Origin: UBA4582 sp047630175
Lineage (GTDB): Bacteria > Pseudomonadota > Gammaproteobacteria > Pseudomonadales > Azotimanducaceae
Assembly (NCBI GenBank): GCA_047630175.1
Contig: JBLHVI010000010.1
Span: forward strand, 28,078 to 92,077
Reading direction: 5' to 3'
Length of the DNA stretch: 64,000 nt
Shown here: piece after piece, positions 8,412 to 17,188 of the stretch
Position numbering within the stretch: the stretch's first letter is position 1
Layout of the letters: every line of letters begins with the position of its first letter
Program-made: the position numbers and the translations under genes
Notes under the pieces: generated by a model
Database searches by the model: none
What the model saw: the letters and a program-made list of their open reading frames with translations, nothing else
Told to the model about the DNA's origin: nothing

Positions 8412-9293
8412 ATGTCGAGACCAGTACGAATTGAATTTCCCGGTGCTCACTATCATGTGACGAGCAAAGGCTTAGCGGCCGGCGATAGTGAGCGACAAGC
8501 CGATATCGAAAAACGGATTTTCTTAGACGCTGAGGACAAACTAGGTTTTCTCAGCATTCTTGACTTAGTGGTAACACGCTATGGCTGGCTGCTTCATAGC
8601 TATGCATTAATGGACAGTCATTACCATCTCGTGATTGAGTGCCCTCAGGCGAATTTGTCGAAAGGCATGCGCCAGTTAAACGGTGTTTACACCCAGCACT
8701 TCAATCGTCGGCATCTACAGGACGGCCCATTGTTCCAAGGGCGATTCAAAAGTGTGCTTTTTGAACCTGAGAGTTATTTACTGCCCCTTTGTCGAGATGT
8801 TTTGCTCAGCCCCGTGCTTGAGGGTACAAGCCGTATGCCTCACACGTACCGCTGGAGCAGTCTTCGAGCAACCCTCGGGGTGATTAAAGCCCCACCGTGG
8901 CTGCACACTCAAAAGCTGTTGCTGCCTTTTCGTGACACCGATAGTCCGGCAACGCATTTTCGCGAGTACATTAAGTCTGGCATCGGCCTGCCATCGCCGT
9001 TGGCAAATCGTTGCGCACAGGTGCTGTTGGGTTCACCCCGGTTTCTCAATGAAATGCAGCCGATACTCAATGGCGAAAAATTAGCAAAACGCGGACCAAA
9101 GTTAGTACGGCGCCGCAGTTTGAATACACTATTTAGACGTGTTGATGATAAAACAAGGGCCGAGCGCAACGAGCTAATTCGTCGAGCTCATATTGATCAT
9201 AATTACACCCTGATGGAAATCGGGGATCATCTGGGCCTGCACTACACAACGGTCAGTAAGGTTATTAATCAGGCGATCCCAGCCCACGGTTGA
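8412..9293 (+). CDS. REP-associated tyrosine transposase (RAYT-like, Y1/HUH)
   Basis: A 293-residue protein of the IS200-like superfamily. It opens with the typical MSRPVRIEFPGAHYHV, has the metal-binding HUH motif as His70-Tyr-His72 (MDSHYHLVIE), and a likely nucleophile Tyr93 in VYTQHFNRRH. The family segment GPLFQGRFKSV follows. The C-terminal part carries a helix-turn-helix (YTLMEIGDHLGLHYTTVSKVI). All key residues are present, so it looks intact. RAYTs are usually single-copy domesticated genes tied to REP sequences. No IS ends or target duplications are evident. Confidence 0.85.
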   Translation: MSRPVRIEFPGAHYHVTSKGLAAGDSERQADIEKRIFLDAEDKLGFLSILDLVVTRYGWLLHSYALMDSHYHLVIECPQANLSKGMRQLNGVYTQHFNRRHLQDGPLFQGRFKSVLFEPESYLLPLCRDVLLSPVLEGTSRMPHTYRWSSLRATLGVIKAPPWLHTQKLLLPFRDTDSPATHFREYIKSGIGLPSPLANRCAQVLLGSPRFLNEMQPILNGEKLAKRGPKLVRRRSLNTLFRRVDDKTRAERNELIRRAHIDHNYTLMEIGDHLGLHYTTVSKVINQAIPAHG

Positions 9294-9386
9294 AGCGGAT
9301 CTAAATTTGACGAATGCCATGCTTTAAAATCTTCTAGAGTCCCTGTATGCTCTACGCTAAAGGTTTTGAGTCAGGAGTAACAAAGC

Positions 9387-9791
9387 GTGAGAAGATTACT
9401 AAACACCAATAGTCAGAGAGAAGAAGATGAAATCGATCTGACCCCCATGCTTGACGTGGTTTTCATCATGTTGATCTTCTTCATTGTGACAGCAACTTTC
9501 GTTAAAGAAATGGGGCTTGACGTCAACAGCCCAGATAAAAACCAGAACGTCCAAGATGCCGATAAAAAAAGTATAGTCGTGCAGGTAACGCAGCGTAACC
9601 GCATTAAAATTCGTGGTCGTGATGTCGATTTCAGGTCAGTGCGGGCCAACATTGAACGCTTACATGCGGAAAATCCTGATGCCCCTGTCGTTGTTCAGCC
9701 GCATCCCGACAGCAACACCGAAACTATGATTCAAGTGATGGACGCAGCTCGACAAGCAGGTGTCTACAACGTTTCGATAGCTGCTACTTAA
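9387..9791 (+). CDS. ExbD/TolR family biopolymer transport protein
   Basis: A 134-residue protein with a single N-terminal membrane helix (about 18-40) holding the conserved proton-path Asp23 (DLTPMLDVVF), followed by a periplasmic domain. ExbD works with ExbB and a TonB protein to energise outer-membrane transport. The start is a GTG preceded by CAGGAG. Neither exbB nor tonB is adjacent, so its partners must be elsewhere. A terminator at 9888 closes the unit. Confidence 0.88.
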   Translation: MRRLLNTNSQREEDEIDLTPMLDVVFIMLIFFIVTATFVKEMGLDVNSPDKNQNVQDADKKSIVVQVTQRNRIKIRGRDVDFRSVRANIERLHAENPDAPVVVQPHPDSNTETMIQVMDAARQAGVYNVSIAAT

Positions 9792-9887
9792 GGCTATTCT
9801 TGGCACGTTTTAGGTGGCATCTACAGGTGCTGCCAGTGAATGAGCAAGTACTGAGACGCAAGATGATCTAACACTTAAGTTTAAGAG

Positions 9888-9911
9888 CCTCGCGTATGCG
9901 GGGTTTTTTTT
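9888..9911 (+). terminator. rho-independent terminator
   Basis: CCTCGC and GCGGGG pair around a GTAT tetraloop (one T-G wobble) and are followed by eight T. It ends the exbD transcript about 100 nt after its stop. Confidence 0.85.
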
Positions 9912-9963
9912 GCGCGCCCGCAAAATAGCGGGTCATGAATACCTATCAAAGCGGGGTGACTCC

Positions 9964-10557
9964 ATGGAGCTCGTGTTAATTCGGCACGGTTTACCCACCA
10001 AAGTAATCAACGAAGATGGTGTTCCGGCGAATCCGCCGCTGTCTCCCCAAGGGCATGCACAGGCCAAGTGGCTGGCAACATGGCTAAAAGACGAAAAAAT
10101 TGATCGACTGTATTCCAGCCCGATGCAGCGCGCCTGCCAAACCGCAGAGCCGCTAGCCCTGCAGCAGGGACTAGACATTGAGATCTGTGAGGGCGTTGCT
10201 GAATACGACCAACAAGCCCAGCACTATATTCCTATTGAAGAACTGAAGGTCCTAGACTACAAGCGCTGGCTAAAACTCATGAACGGGGAGGTAGATGCGG
10301 TAGATTTCGCTGGTTTTTCAGCAACGGTGTGTCATAGCCTGTTACAACTCATCGGTGATAATTCGGGCAAGCGCATTGCAGTCACCTGTCACGGAGGCGT
10401 TATTAATGCGTGGGCGGCCCATGTCATGGGCTTTCCACCAAGGCTATTCTTCAACCCGAATTACACCAGTATCAATCGCTTTATGGCATCCCGTGGTGGT
10501 GACACAACCGTGATCACACTTAACGAGCATGCGCATATACTGCGCAAGCTGTCCTAG
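9964..10557 (+). CDS. histidine phosphatase family protein
   Basis: A phosphoglycerate-mutase-like phosphatase of 197 residues. The N terminus MELVLIRHG carries the Arg-His-Gly motif with the phospho-accepting His, and the second catalytic His is in CHGGVINAW. The ATG at 9964 is chosen because it places the RHG motif at the usual position and follows GGGGTGA. Its substrate is unknown. Its stop overlaps the stop of the convergent enoyl-CoA hydratase gene in a shared CTAG. Confidence 0.85.
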   Translation: MELVLIRHGLPTKVINEDGVPANPPLSPQGHAQAKWLATWLKDEKIDRLYSSPMQRACQTAEPLALQQGLDIEICEGVAEYDQQAQHYIPIEELKVLDYKRWLKLMNGEVDAVDFAGFSATVCHSLLQLIGDNSGKRIAVTCHGGVINAWAAHVMGFPPRLFFNPNYTSINRFMASRGGDTTVITLNEHAHILRKLS

Positions 10558-11333
10558 TTGAGTTTTTGTTGTTGCCGACCGCGCACCAAGGCATCGAGCC
10601 TGCGCGACTCAAGTTTGCCGGCACTCAAGTCACCTCGGTGTGCTGCGCCTAACGTTTTCTCATGCAGCAGGCCCTCGCTCAAGCTGTGCTGACCACCAAA
10701 GTCGATGAGTTCATGCACGGCTTTTAACGTCAGCGGGTCGACATTTTTGATGTCTTCGGCTAATCGCTGACAGTGAGGCAGAAGTTCGTCAGGCGCCAAC
10801 ACATGGTTCACCAGTCCCCATCGTTCTGCGAGTTCTGCGCTTAAAAAATTGCCGCTGAAACTGAGCTCTTTTGCTCGTGATGCACCGATCAGGCGGGATA
10901 ATCGTTGGGATAGACCCCAGCCCGGAACAACCCCCATACGAACATGCGTATCCGCGAAGCTTGCGGCGCTAGAAGCGATCAAAATATCGCACATCAAGGC
11001 GATTTCAAAACCACCCGTAATGGCCGCGCCATTGATCGCGCCAATGAGAGGTTTACCGACACGGGTTATCGCCGTATGTAGATCAATGCTTGTGTCGTCA
11101 CCTGTTTGTAAGCCGTGTTGGCCTAACTCCTTTAGGTCAAGCCCAGCAGAAAAAGCCTTGCCTCGTCCTGTGAGGATAATAACTCGTGTTGCTTTATCCT
11201 CAGCGAGGTGCAGGAAGGTCTCGGTGATACGGGTTCGCAGTGCTGTCGAAAGCGCGTTACGCTGCTCAGGTCGATTTAGCGTGACCGTCGTTACGTGCTG
11301 GTGGGTTTCGCACTGGATTATATCGTTGTTCAT
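10554..11333 (-). CDS. enoyl-CoA hydratase/isomerase family protein
   Basis: A 259-residue crotonase-fold protein. The oxyanion-hole segments are GKAFSAGLDLKE (about 59-69) and AAITGGFEIALMCD (about 103-116). The first catalytic-type Glu (Glu110) is present, but the second Glu of true hydratases (usually in xxExxLG) is replaced by His130 (DTHVRMG). It may therefore be an isomerase or another crotonase rather than a classical enoyl-CoA hydratase. It is a single gene, tail to tail with the histidine phosphatase. Confidence 0.85.
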   Translation of the reverse strand: MNNDIIQCETHQHVTTVTLNRPEQRNALSTALRTRITETFLHLAEDKATRVIILTGRGKAFSAGLDLKELGQHGLQTGDDTSIDLHTAITRVGKPLIGAINGAAITGGFEIALMCDILIASSAASFADTHVRMGVVPGWGLSQRLSRLIGASRAKELSFSGNFLSAELAERWGLVNHVLAPDELLPHCQRLAEDIKNVDPLTLKAVHELIDFGGQHSLSEGLLHEKTLGAAHRGDLSAGKLESRRLDALVRGRQQQKLN

Positions 11334-11596
11334 TGCTCGTAGGCTCCGGTCAGTCGTTAAGGATCGGTAAGATTCGTGATCGTCAATATACTGGCGCTAA
11401 TAAAGGCTTGGCTCTACCTTAATGGACCGGTATTTGAAATGACATGGTGATATTTGAATAGTTGATCCCCATGATATTCTGCCGATGCGGCAATCGCGGG
11501 AAAAAGCTGTAGTGGCGGTGGTTAGTTGCAATACATAGCGTCGCGCAAGCGTTTACAAGAAGCGTCTAAAAAAGGTTTAGTAGATGGGTGTAGTGG

Positions 11597-12361
11597 ATGG
11601 GTGAATTACTGATCATACTCGGTATTATGATTGCACTGATATTGTGGTTCAGGCATCAGCGACAGCGTGAACATGAAAAGTTTATGAATGACGACATGAG
11701 CGCCATACAAACATTGGATGCCACGCCTGAATTTAGTGGCCGCAAGCCTATCGACGTGCCCACCGACAACATTGTTGGATCAGCAATACAAAAAACGCCT
11801 GCGGCCTTCGTCAAGAGCCGCCGTGAGCCGGTCGTGTTTGGCAACCATGTGCGGCGGCCGGCAGTGCTCGATAATATACGGCGTGACCTGCTGACTGCCA
11901 TTGAGAATGCGCTAGTGCCCGGTTACAGAGTCTTCGTTGAACTGCGGTTGAGTGAATTGGTGCACGTTGAGTCAGGCGTCAATGAGGATTTACTATCATG
12001 GCGACTTAGCTTCTGCATTTGTACTGCAGATACCATGGCGCTGGTCGCTGGAATCCAACTGTATGTTCCACCGAAGGGCGAACTTAATGAGCTTCACAGG
12101 GTGTTTGAGGACATTCAGTGCCCATTGATTACCGTATCGCGGCTTGACCCGGCTGCTACCGAGAGTGTAAGACACGCGTTAGCAGACCTGAATCTCGGAA
12201 CTTCAGTGACGTCACTAGTTAACGTCTCCGACGTCACCACCATAGCGGCACCAAGCTGTCCTTTGTGCCAAGGTATGATGCGTCAGCGCCGCGTTAGCCG
12301 CGCAAACCAGATTGTCTGGGCTTGCCTAGACTATCCCGCCTGCAAAGGTTTGATCCGATAA
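11597..12361 (+). CDS. DUF2726-like protein with C-terminal topoisomerase-type zinc finger
   Basis: A 254-residue protein. Residues 1-18 form a membrane helix, followed by a charged linker. The central part (about 85-205) resembles DUF2726, a nuclease-like fold of unknown role (ALVPGYRVFVELRLSELV). The C terminus has four cysteines in CPLC and CLDYPAC, like the zinc fingers at the end of topoisomerase I. The combination suggests a membrane-tethered protein that handles nucleic acid, but the function is unknown. The start region carries a small duplication (TGGGTG repeated) before the ATG. Confidence 0.65.
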   Translation: MGELLIILGIMIALILWFRHQRQREHEKFMNDDMSAIQTLDATPEFSGRKPIDVPTDNIVGSAIQKTPAAFVKSRREPVVFGNHVRRPAVLDNIRRDLLTAIENALVPGYRVFVELRLSELVHVESGVNEDLLSWRLSFCICTADTMALVAGIQLYVPPKGELNELHRVFEDIQCPLITVSRLDPAATESVRHALADLNLGTSVTSLVNVSDVTTIAAPSCPLCQGMMRQRRVSRANQIVWACLDYPACKGLIR

Positions 12362-12395
12362 GGCCGATCTCATCTACGCATGGCGTCACAGGCGT

Positions 12396-13166
12396 TTATT
12401 CGGTGGTGAGCGCGACCGCGTCAGTTTGTTCTTCATTAACGCGACATCGAATCATTTCTTTGATCTGAAATGTCAATTCAGTCACCGATGTCGTCTCAAA
12501 TTGCTCAGGATTTACCGCGTCTAGGATCTCAACATGCACATGCGTGCGACCATGGAAGTTGAGACTGTTCTTGGGCACCGCATTCTTAGATCCATTGATG
12601 ACGATCGGCAAAACAGGCACCTCAAGACGTTTCGCCAACACGAAAGCGCCCTCTTTAAAGTCCCGCATTTTACCTGTGGTTGAGCGCGTGCCCTCCGGGA
12701 ACAGGAATACCGAACTACCAAGTTTCAGATGTCGTTCGCAGGCGTTGTACATTTTCTTGATACTGGTTTTGCGCCCTCGTTCGAGCGGAACATATTGGTT
12801 TAGAGACATATTCCAGCCAATAAGCGGGACCTGAAAAATGTCAGATTTGGATACCCATTTAAAATGCACAAACAGTGTAAAGGCGACAAGAATGTCGACT
12901 AAAGACTGATGATTGGAGACGATAATGTAGGTTTTCGCCGGGTCTATCTTGTCCCTGCCAATGACGGTTACAGACCACGGAGGAAAAATCCAGATATATA
13001 AACTGGCCCAAGCGCAGGTAAAACGGTGTAACAACCACAATCGCTTGTCGAAGCGGTACGTGCACAGCCATATGCCCAATGCAATGCTAAAAAAAACCGT
13101 TGATGTGATGAACACGAAGCTAATAAAAAGAATCGCAATAAATCGATAGGTCAAGCGAGTAAGCAT
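12396..13166 (-). CDS. plsC: 1-acyl-sn-glycerol-3-phosphate acyltransferase
   Basis: An enzyme of phospholipid synthesis that acylates lysophosphatidate to phosphatidate at the inner membrane. The 256 residues contain one or two N-terminal membrane helices, the catalytic motif NHQSLVD (HxxxxD) and the substrate motif FPEGTRS. The ATG at 13166 is preferred to an upstream TTG at 13184. It diverges from the tatT gene, with about 170 nt of shared promoter region. Confidence 0.9.
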   Translation of the reverse strand: MLTRLTYRFIAILFISFVFITSTVFFSIALGIWLCTYRFDKRLWLLHRFTCAWASLYIWIFPPWSVTVIGRDKIDPAKTYIIVSNHQSLVDILVAFTLFVHFKWVSKSDIFQVPLIGWNMSLNQYVPLERGRKTSIKKMYNACERHLKLGSSVFLFPEGTRSTTGKMRDFKEGAFVLAKRLEVPVLPIVINGSKNAVPKNSLNFHGRTHVHVEILDAVNPEQFETTSVTELTFQIKEMIRCRVNEEQTDAVALTTE

Positions 13167-13337
13167 GCGTGCGGTCGGGGCCAAAAATAAAACCGAAGTG
13201 TACCACAGGTCGCTGCGTCCACGAAAAACGAGGCGCCTAACGTTTAGATGAAATTAACAGTAGGCCTGCATTACTTAAACCATAGCGGCAGATGGGCTAC
13301 AATAGCGGCTGATTAAGTTGGTTTAGGCACAGTGCAA

Positions 13338-14198
13338 ATGAATAGAGTGTATCAAGTGGCGCGATTTATGGCGCTTGTGGCGAGTCTTGGATGGTTGGCC
13401 AGCTGTGCTACCGTGACCAGTTCTGTAACGACAGGGCTGGCAACTGACCTCGCTGACGCTATTATGAACAGCGCAGATGTTGAAACAATCAGAGAAGGCG
13501 TGCCGGCGTATCTCATCATGCTTGATAGCTTTTTGCGTAACAGTCCTGACGATGAGTCGTTGTTGCTGGCAGCGTCAGCACTCAATGGGGCTTTTAGCGC
13601 ATTGACCGAAGAAAGCCGAACGCGACTACTAACCGACAAATCCTTGAATTACGCGTTTCGGGCAAGTTGCGCTAATGACGCCAAGCTGTGTGGGTTTCGG
13701 ACAATGGAGTTCAGTCAGTTCAAAGCGAGAATAGATGATCTCAAACCGGCGCAGATTGAAGTAATCTATGCGACCGGGGTCGCCTGGACCGGTTGGATCC
13801 AAGCCCATAGCGACGATTGGAATGCTATAGCAGAGCTTGCCCGCGTTAAATATCTGATGTCGCGGGTACTCATTCTCGATGAGCTTTGGGCGCAAGGTGG
13901 GCCGCATTTGTATATGGGAGGGCTCGAAACGATCTTGCCGGCTGCCATGGGCGGCAAGCCAGAAATTGGTCGTCAGCATTTCGAGCGAGCCATCGAGATT
14001 GCGTCGGGCGAGTACCTCATGACGAAGGTGATTTACGCCGAGCAATACGCCAAGTTGACCTTTAACAAATCACTATACGAGCAATTATTGAATGAGGTAT
14101 TGTCAGCCGATCCTGTTAAAGACGGATTGACCCTGACCAATGTACTAGCTCAGCAGCGAGCGAAAGTGTTGCTTGCTGAAGCCGACGACTATTTTTGA
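13338..14198 (+). CDS. tatT: TRAP-associated lipoprotein TatT
   Basis: A 286-residue predicted lipoprotein with an N-terminal signal ending in a lipobox (WLASC, Cys about 23). It is followed by a helical, TPR-like fold of the TatT (TP0956) family. In Treponema, TatT forms a complex with the TRAP substrate-binding protein and is thought to help deliver hydrophobic ligands. A GTG 6 nt upstream is an alternative start. It heads the four-gene TRAP cluster. Confidence 0.82.
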   Translation: MNRVYQVARFMALVASLGWLASCATVTSSVTTGLATDLADAIMNSADVETIREGVPAYLIMLDSFLRNSPDDESLLLAASALNGAFSALTEESRTRLLTDKSLNYAFRASCANDAKLCGFRTMEFSQFKARIDDLKPAQIEVIYATGVAWTGWIQAHSDDWNAIAELARVKYLMSRVLILDELWAQGGPHLYMGGLETILPAAMGGKPEIGRQHFERAIEIASGEYLMTKVIYAEQYAKLTFNKSLYEQLLNEVLSADPVKDGLTLTNVLAQQRAKVLLAEADDYF

Positions 14199-14321
14199 TC
14201 GCGTCAGCGACAACCACGCATTAAAGTTGTCGAAACCATTAATCACGCTATTCCTGTTAAGCGGTTTGTCTGGCTATTTATCAAGTCTTAATACGTTGTG
14301 AGTCACGTTAAGGAAATCGAC

Positions 14322-15380
14322 ATGTTGAAAATACACATTACTGGCCTGCTAATGCTTCTGCTGGCCTCTAGCTTGGGTTACGCACCTTCGATACAGGCTA
14401 AAACCTTCAAGATTGCGACCGTCTCACCCGATGGATTGAGCTGGATGAAGCAACTCAGAGCGGGTGCCAAAGAGATTGCCACCAAGACAGATGGCCGGGT
14501 TAAATTCAAAATTTACCCAGGCGGCGTCCAGGGAGATGATTACACGGTGATGCGTAAGGTTCGCATCGGCCAACTGCAAGGGGGCGTCATGGCGGCCAGC
14601 ACGCTTACGCGGTTCTACCCAGATTTGCAGATATATAACTTACCTCTGCAATTCCGCGATCAAGAAGAGGTGGATTATGTCCGCGCTCGCATGGACGATC
14701 GCATTATTGATGGGCTAGGAGCGAGTGGTATCACCTCCTTTAGTCTTGCTGAAACTGGCTTTGCTTATATGCTAACGAGTGAGCCCGTGGCGGGTATTGA
14801 AGACTTGCAGAAGGTCAAGGCATGGGTCCCTGACGGCGACCCGATTGCTGCCCGGCTGATTCAGTCGTTTGGTGTTAGTCCCATTCCTTTGGGTCTGCCC
14901 GATGTGCTTGCCGGTTTGCAGACAGGTCTGATTGACGCTGTCGCGGTGCCGCCATTAGTCGCGCTGGCACTGCAATGGCACAACCATGTGGAATACATTA
15001 CCCGCCTGCCGTTGATGTACATTTATTCCATGTTGGCCCTCGACCAAAAGGCATTCAACATGATTAGTCCAACTGACCAAGAGATAGTACGTTCAGTGAT
15101 GAATCGAGTGTTTTCGACTATCGATAGCGATAACCGTCGTGACAACAAGTCAGCCTATGAAGCGCTGCTTTCGCAGGGCATAAAAGAAGTCAGTCCCACC
15201 CCTGAGCAACTCATCAGCTGGCGCCTACGGGCTGATGCTTCTGTTGAAAAACTAGTGCAAAACGATGGTATTACCCAAGACAGCCTCGACGTGATGCGTC
15301 AGCATCTTAATGAATTTCGTGCGACCCAAGCCGGAAAAACAATCGGCTCAACAAACGCTAATGAGCGCATTGGCGACTAG
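14322..15380 (+). CDS. dctP: TRAP transporter substrate-binding protein DctP
   Basis: A periplasmic receptor of about 352 residues with a signal peptide (cleavage near SIQA-KTF). It has typical DctP segments such as GGVQGDDYTVMRKVRIGQLQGG and a ligand-region motif AWVPDGDPIA. The ATG at 14322, preceded by AAGGAA, is preferred to the GTG at 14298. The usual carboxylate-binding Arg region is not obvious around AWVPDGDP, so the ligand may not be a simple dicarboxylate; the TatT partner points the same way. It is followed 10 nt later by dctQ. Confidence 0.88.
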   Translation: MLKIHITGLLMLLLASSLGYAPSIQAKTFKIATVSPDGLSWMKQLRAGAKEIATKTDGRVKFKIYPGGVQGDDYTVMRKVRIGQLQGGVMAASTLTRFYPDLQIYNLPLQFRDQEEVDYVRARMDDRIIDGLGASGITSFSLAETGFAYMLTSEPVAGIEDLQKVKAWVPDGDPIAARLIQSFGVSPIPLGLPDVLAGLQTGLIDAVAVPPLVALALQWHNHVEYITRLPLMYIYSMLALDQKAFNMISPTDQEIVRSVMNRVFSTIDSDNRRDNKSAYEALLSQGIKEVSPTPEQLISWRLRADASVEKLVQNDGITQDSLDVMRQHLNEFRATQAGKTIGSTNANERIGD

Positions 15381-15390
15381 GGTTGTTTGA

Positions 15391-15852
15391 ATGAAATTAT
15401 TCCGCTATTTACATCGATTGGAAGACTCGTTGCTGGTGTTTTCTCTGTTGGCGATGCTCTTGATTGCGCTAGGCCAGATTGTGCTGCGCAACGGCTTCGA
15501 CTCAGGGGTGCTGTGGGCGGAGTCGTTTGCTCGAATACTGGTGCTGTGGGTCGCTATGCTCGGTGCCATGGTTGCTACCCGCGAGAATAATCACATCAGC
15601 ATAGATGCGGTGTCACGTTACCTGCCAAACCACTGGCAAAACTATCTCGCAACCCTGACTTCCTTGATTGCATCGATCATTTGCGGGGTGGTGTCTTGGT
15701 ATTCATTTGAATTCGTACGCTTTGAATACGAAGACAAGACCCTAGCGTTTGCCATGGTACCTAACTGGGTTTGTCAGTCAATTTTACCCATTGGGTTCGG
15801 CGTCATGAGCTTACGTTTTCTGTTCCAAATCATAAAGGTATGGCGCCGATGA
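15391..15852 (+). CDS. dctQ: TRAP transporter small permease DctQ
   Basis: A 153-residue membrane protein with four predicted helices and the family pattern (RHLRLEDSL-like start, GVLWAESFARILVLWVAMLGA, NNHISIDAV). It is the small subunit of the sodium-dependent TRAP permease. Its stop overlaps the start of dctM (ATGA), indicating translational coupling. Confidence 0.9.
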   Translation: MKLFRYLHRLEDSLLVFSLLAMLLIALGQIVLRNGFDSGVLWAESFARILVLWVAMLGAMVATRENNHISIDAVSRYLPNHWQNYLATLTSLIASIICGVVSWYSFEFVRFEYEDKTLAFAMVPNWVCQSILPIGFGVMSLRFLFQIIKVWRR

Positions 15853-17144
15853 ACACGATTTTAAGCATCTTAGTGGGGTTTGTTGCCTTGCTTGGTGCGC
15901 CTTTGTTTGTCGTCATACTGGCTGCTGCCATGCTGGGATTCTACAGCGCAGATATTCCTTTAACCGTCATTGCTATTGAAATTTATCGTTTGATCGACAC
16001 ACCGCTACTGCTGGCCTTACCGTTGTTTACTTTTGCTGGTTATGTGCTTGCAGAGAGCCAATTATCGACCCGTCTAGTCAATCTAACGCAGGTGTTTCTC
16101 GGCTGGCTTCCAGGCGGGCTCGCGGTTGTCGCGTTTGTTACATGTGCATTTTTCACTGCATTTACAGGTGCTTCTGGCGTTACCATAGTGGCTGTAGGCG
16201 CCTTGTTGTTTCCAGCGCTTGTCGAGGCCGGTTATCCAGAAAAGTTCAGTCTAGGTCTGGTGACAACTTCAGGAAGTCTTGGCTTACTGCTCGCGCCATC
16301 GTTACCTCTGATCCTTTACGGCGTGATTGTGCAGCAGATGAATTTGCCCCAGCCATTCACTATCCAGGAATTATTCATTGCTGGCATCTTGCCGGCATTG
16401 CTGATGATCGTCTTGCTGACGGGTTACAGCATATGGTCCACCCGTGGTGCGGCGATAGTCAAGGGTGATTATACGCGCTCTGACGCGTTCGCTGCTGTCA
16501 AGGCTGCTCGCTGGGAGATTCCCATGCCTGTATTAGTGTTAGGCGGTATTTATTCGGGCTTTTTTGCTGTCTCAGAGGCTGCCGCCGTAACAGCGTTTTA
16601 TGTCTTGTTGGTTGAGGTATTTATCCACCGTGAAGTCAAAGTGCGGGCCTTGCCTGGTATCATCCGCGAGTCAATGGTCATGGTCGGTGGGATACTATTG
16701 ATTCTAGGCGTGTCCCTTGCGTTTACTAATTTTCTAATCGACGCCGAAATACCCCAGCAACTGTTTGAGTGGATCCAGACTTACGTTAGTAACAAATTGA
16801 CCTTTCTGATTTTGCTCAATATCGTTCTCTTAGCACTTGGCGCTATTCTTGATATCTTCTCTGCGCTGGTCATCATGATTCCGCTCATTGTGCCGATGGC
16901 CTTGCGTTTCGGTGTCGACCCGGTGCATCTCGGCATTATCTTCTTGGCAAATATGCAGATCGGCTACTTTACGCCGCCTATCGGCATGAATCTGTTCATT
17001 GCCAGTTACCGCTTTAATCGACCCATCACAGAACTGTATCGCGCGACCTTGCCTTTTATGGCGGTGTTAATTGTTGCTTTGCTAATCATTACCTATGTAC
17101 CGGCAGTGAGTTTATTTTTTCTAGACCGTCAACCCGCTGGGTAG
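15849..17144 (+). CDS. dctM: TRAP transporter large permease DctM
   Basis: The 431-residue large permease has about 12 membrane segments and conserved stretches such as FTGASGVTIVAVGALLFPAL, LLAPSLPLILYG and GYFTPPIGMNLF. The ATG at 15849 overlaps the dctQ stop; an upstream extension in the same frame is not plausible. With dctP and dctQ it forms a complete TRAP-T importer. Confidence 0.92.
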   Translation: MNTILSILVGFVALLGAPLFVVILAAAMLGFYSADIPLTVIAIEIYRLIDTPLLLALPLFTFAGYVLAESQLSTRLVNLTQVFLGWLPGGLAVVAFVTCAFFTAFTGASGVTIVAVGALLFPALVEAGYPEKFSLGLVTTSGSLGLLLAPSLPLILYGVIVQQMNLPQPFTIQELFIAGILPALLMIVLLTGYSIWSTRGAAIVKGDYTRSDAFAAVKAARWEIPMPVLVLGGIYSGFFAVSEAAAVTAFYVLLVEVFIHREVKVRALPGIIRESMVMVGGILLILGVSLAFTNFLIDAEIPQQLFEWIQTYVSNKLTFLILLNIVLLALGAILDIFSALVIMIPLIVPMALRFGVDPVHLGIIFLANMQIGYFTPPIGMNLFIASYRFNRPITELYRATLPFMAVLIVALLIITYVPAVSLFFLDRQPAG

Positions 17145-17188
17145 TGAGAAAAATCGGCAAAATGCTGAAGTTCTTCTATGCTAATTAG

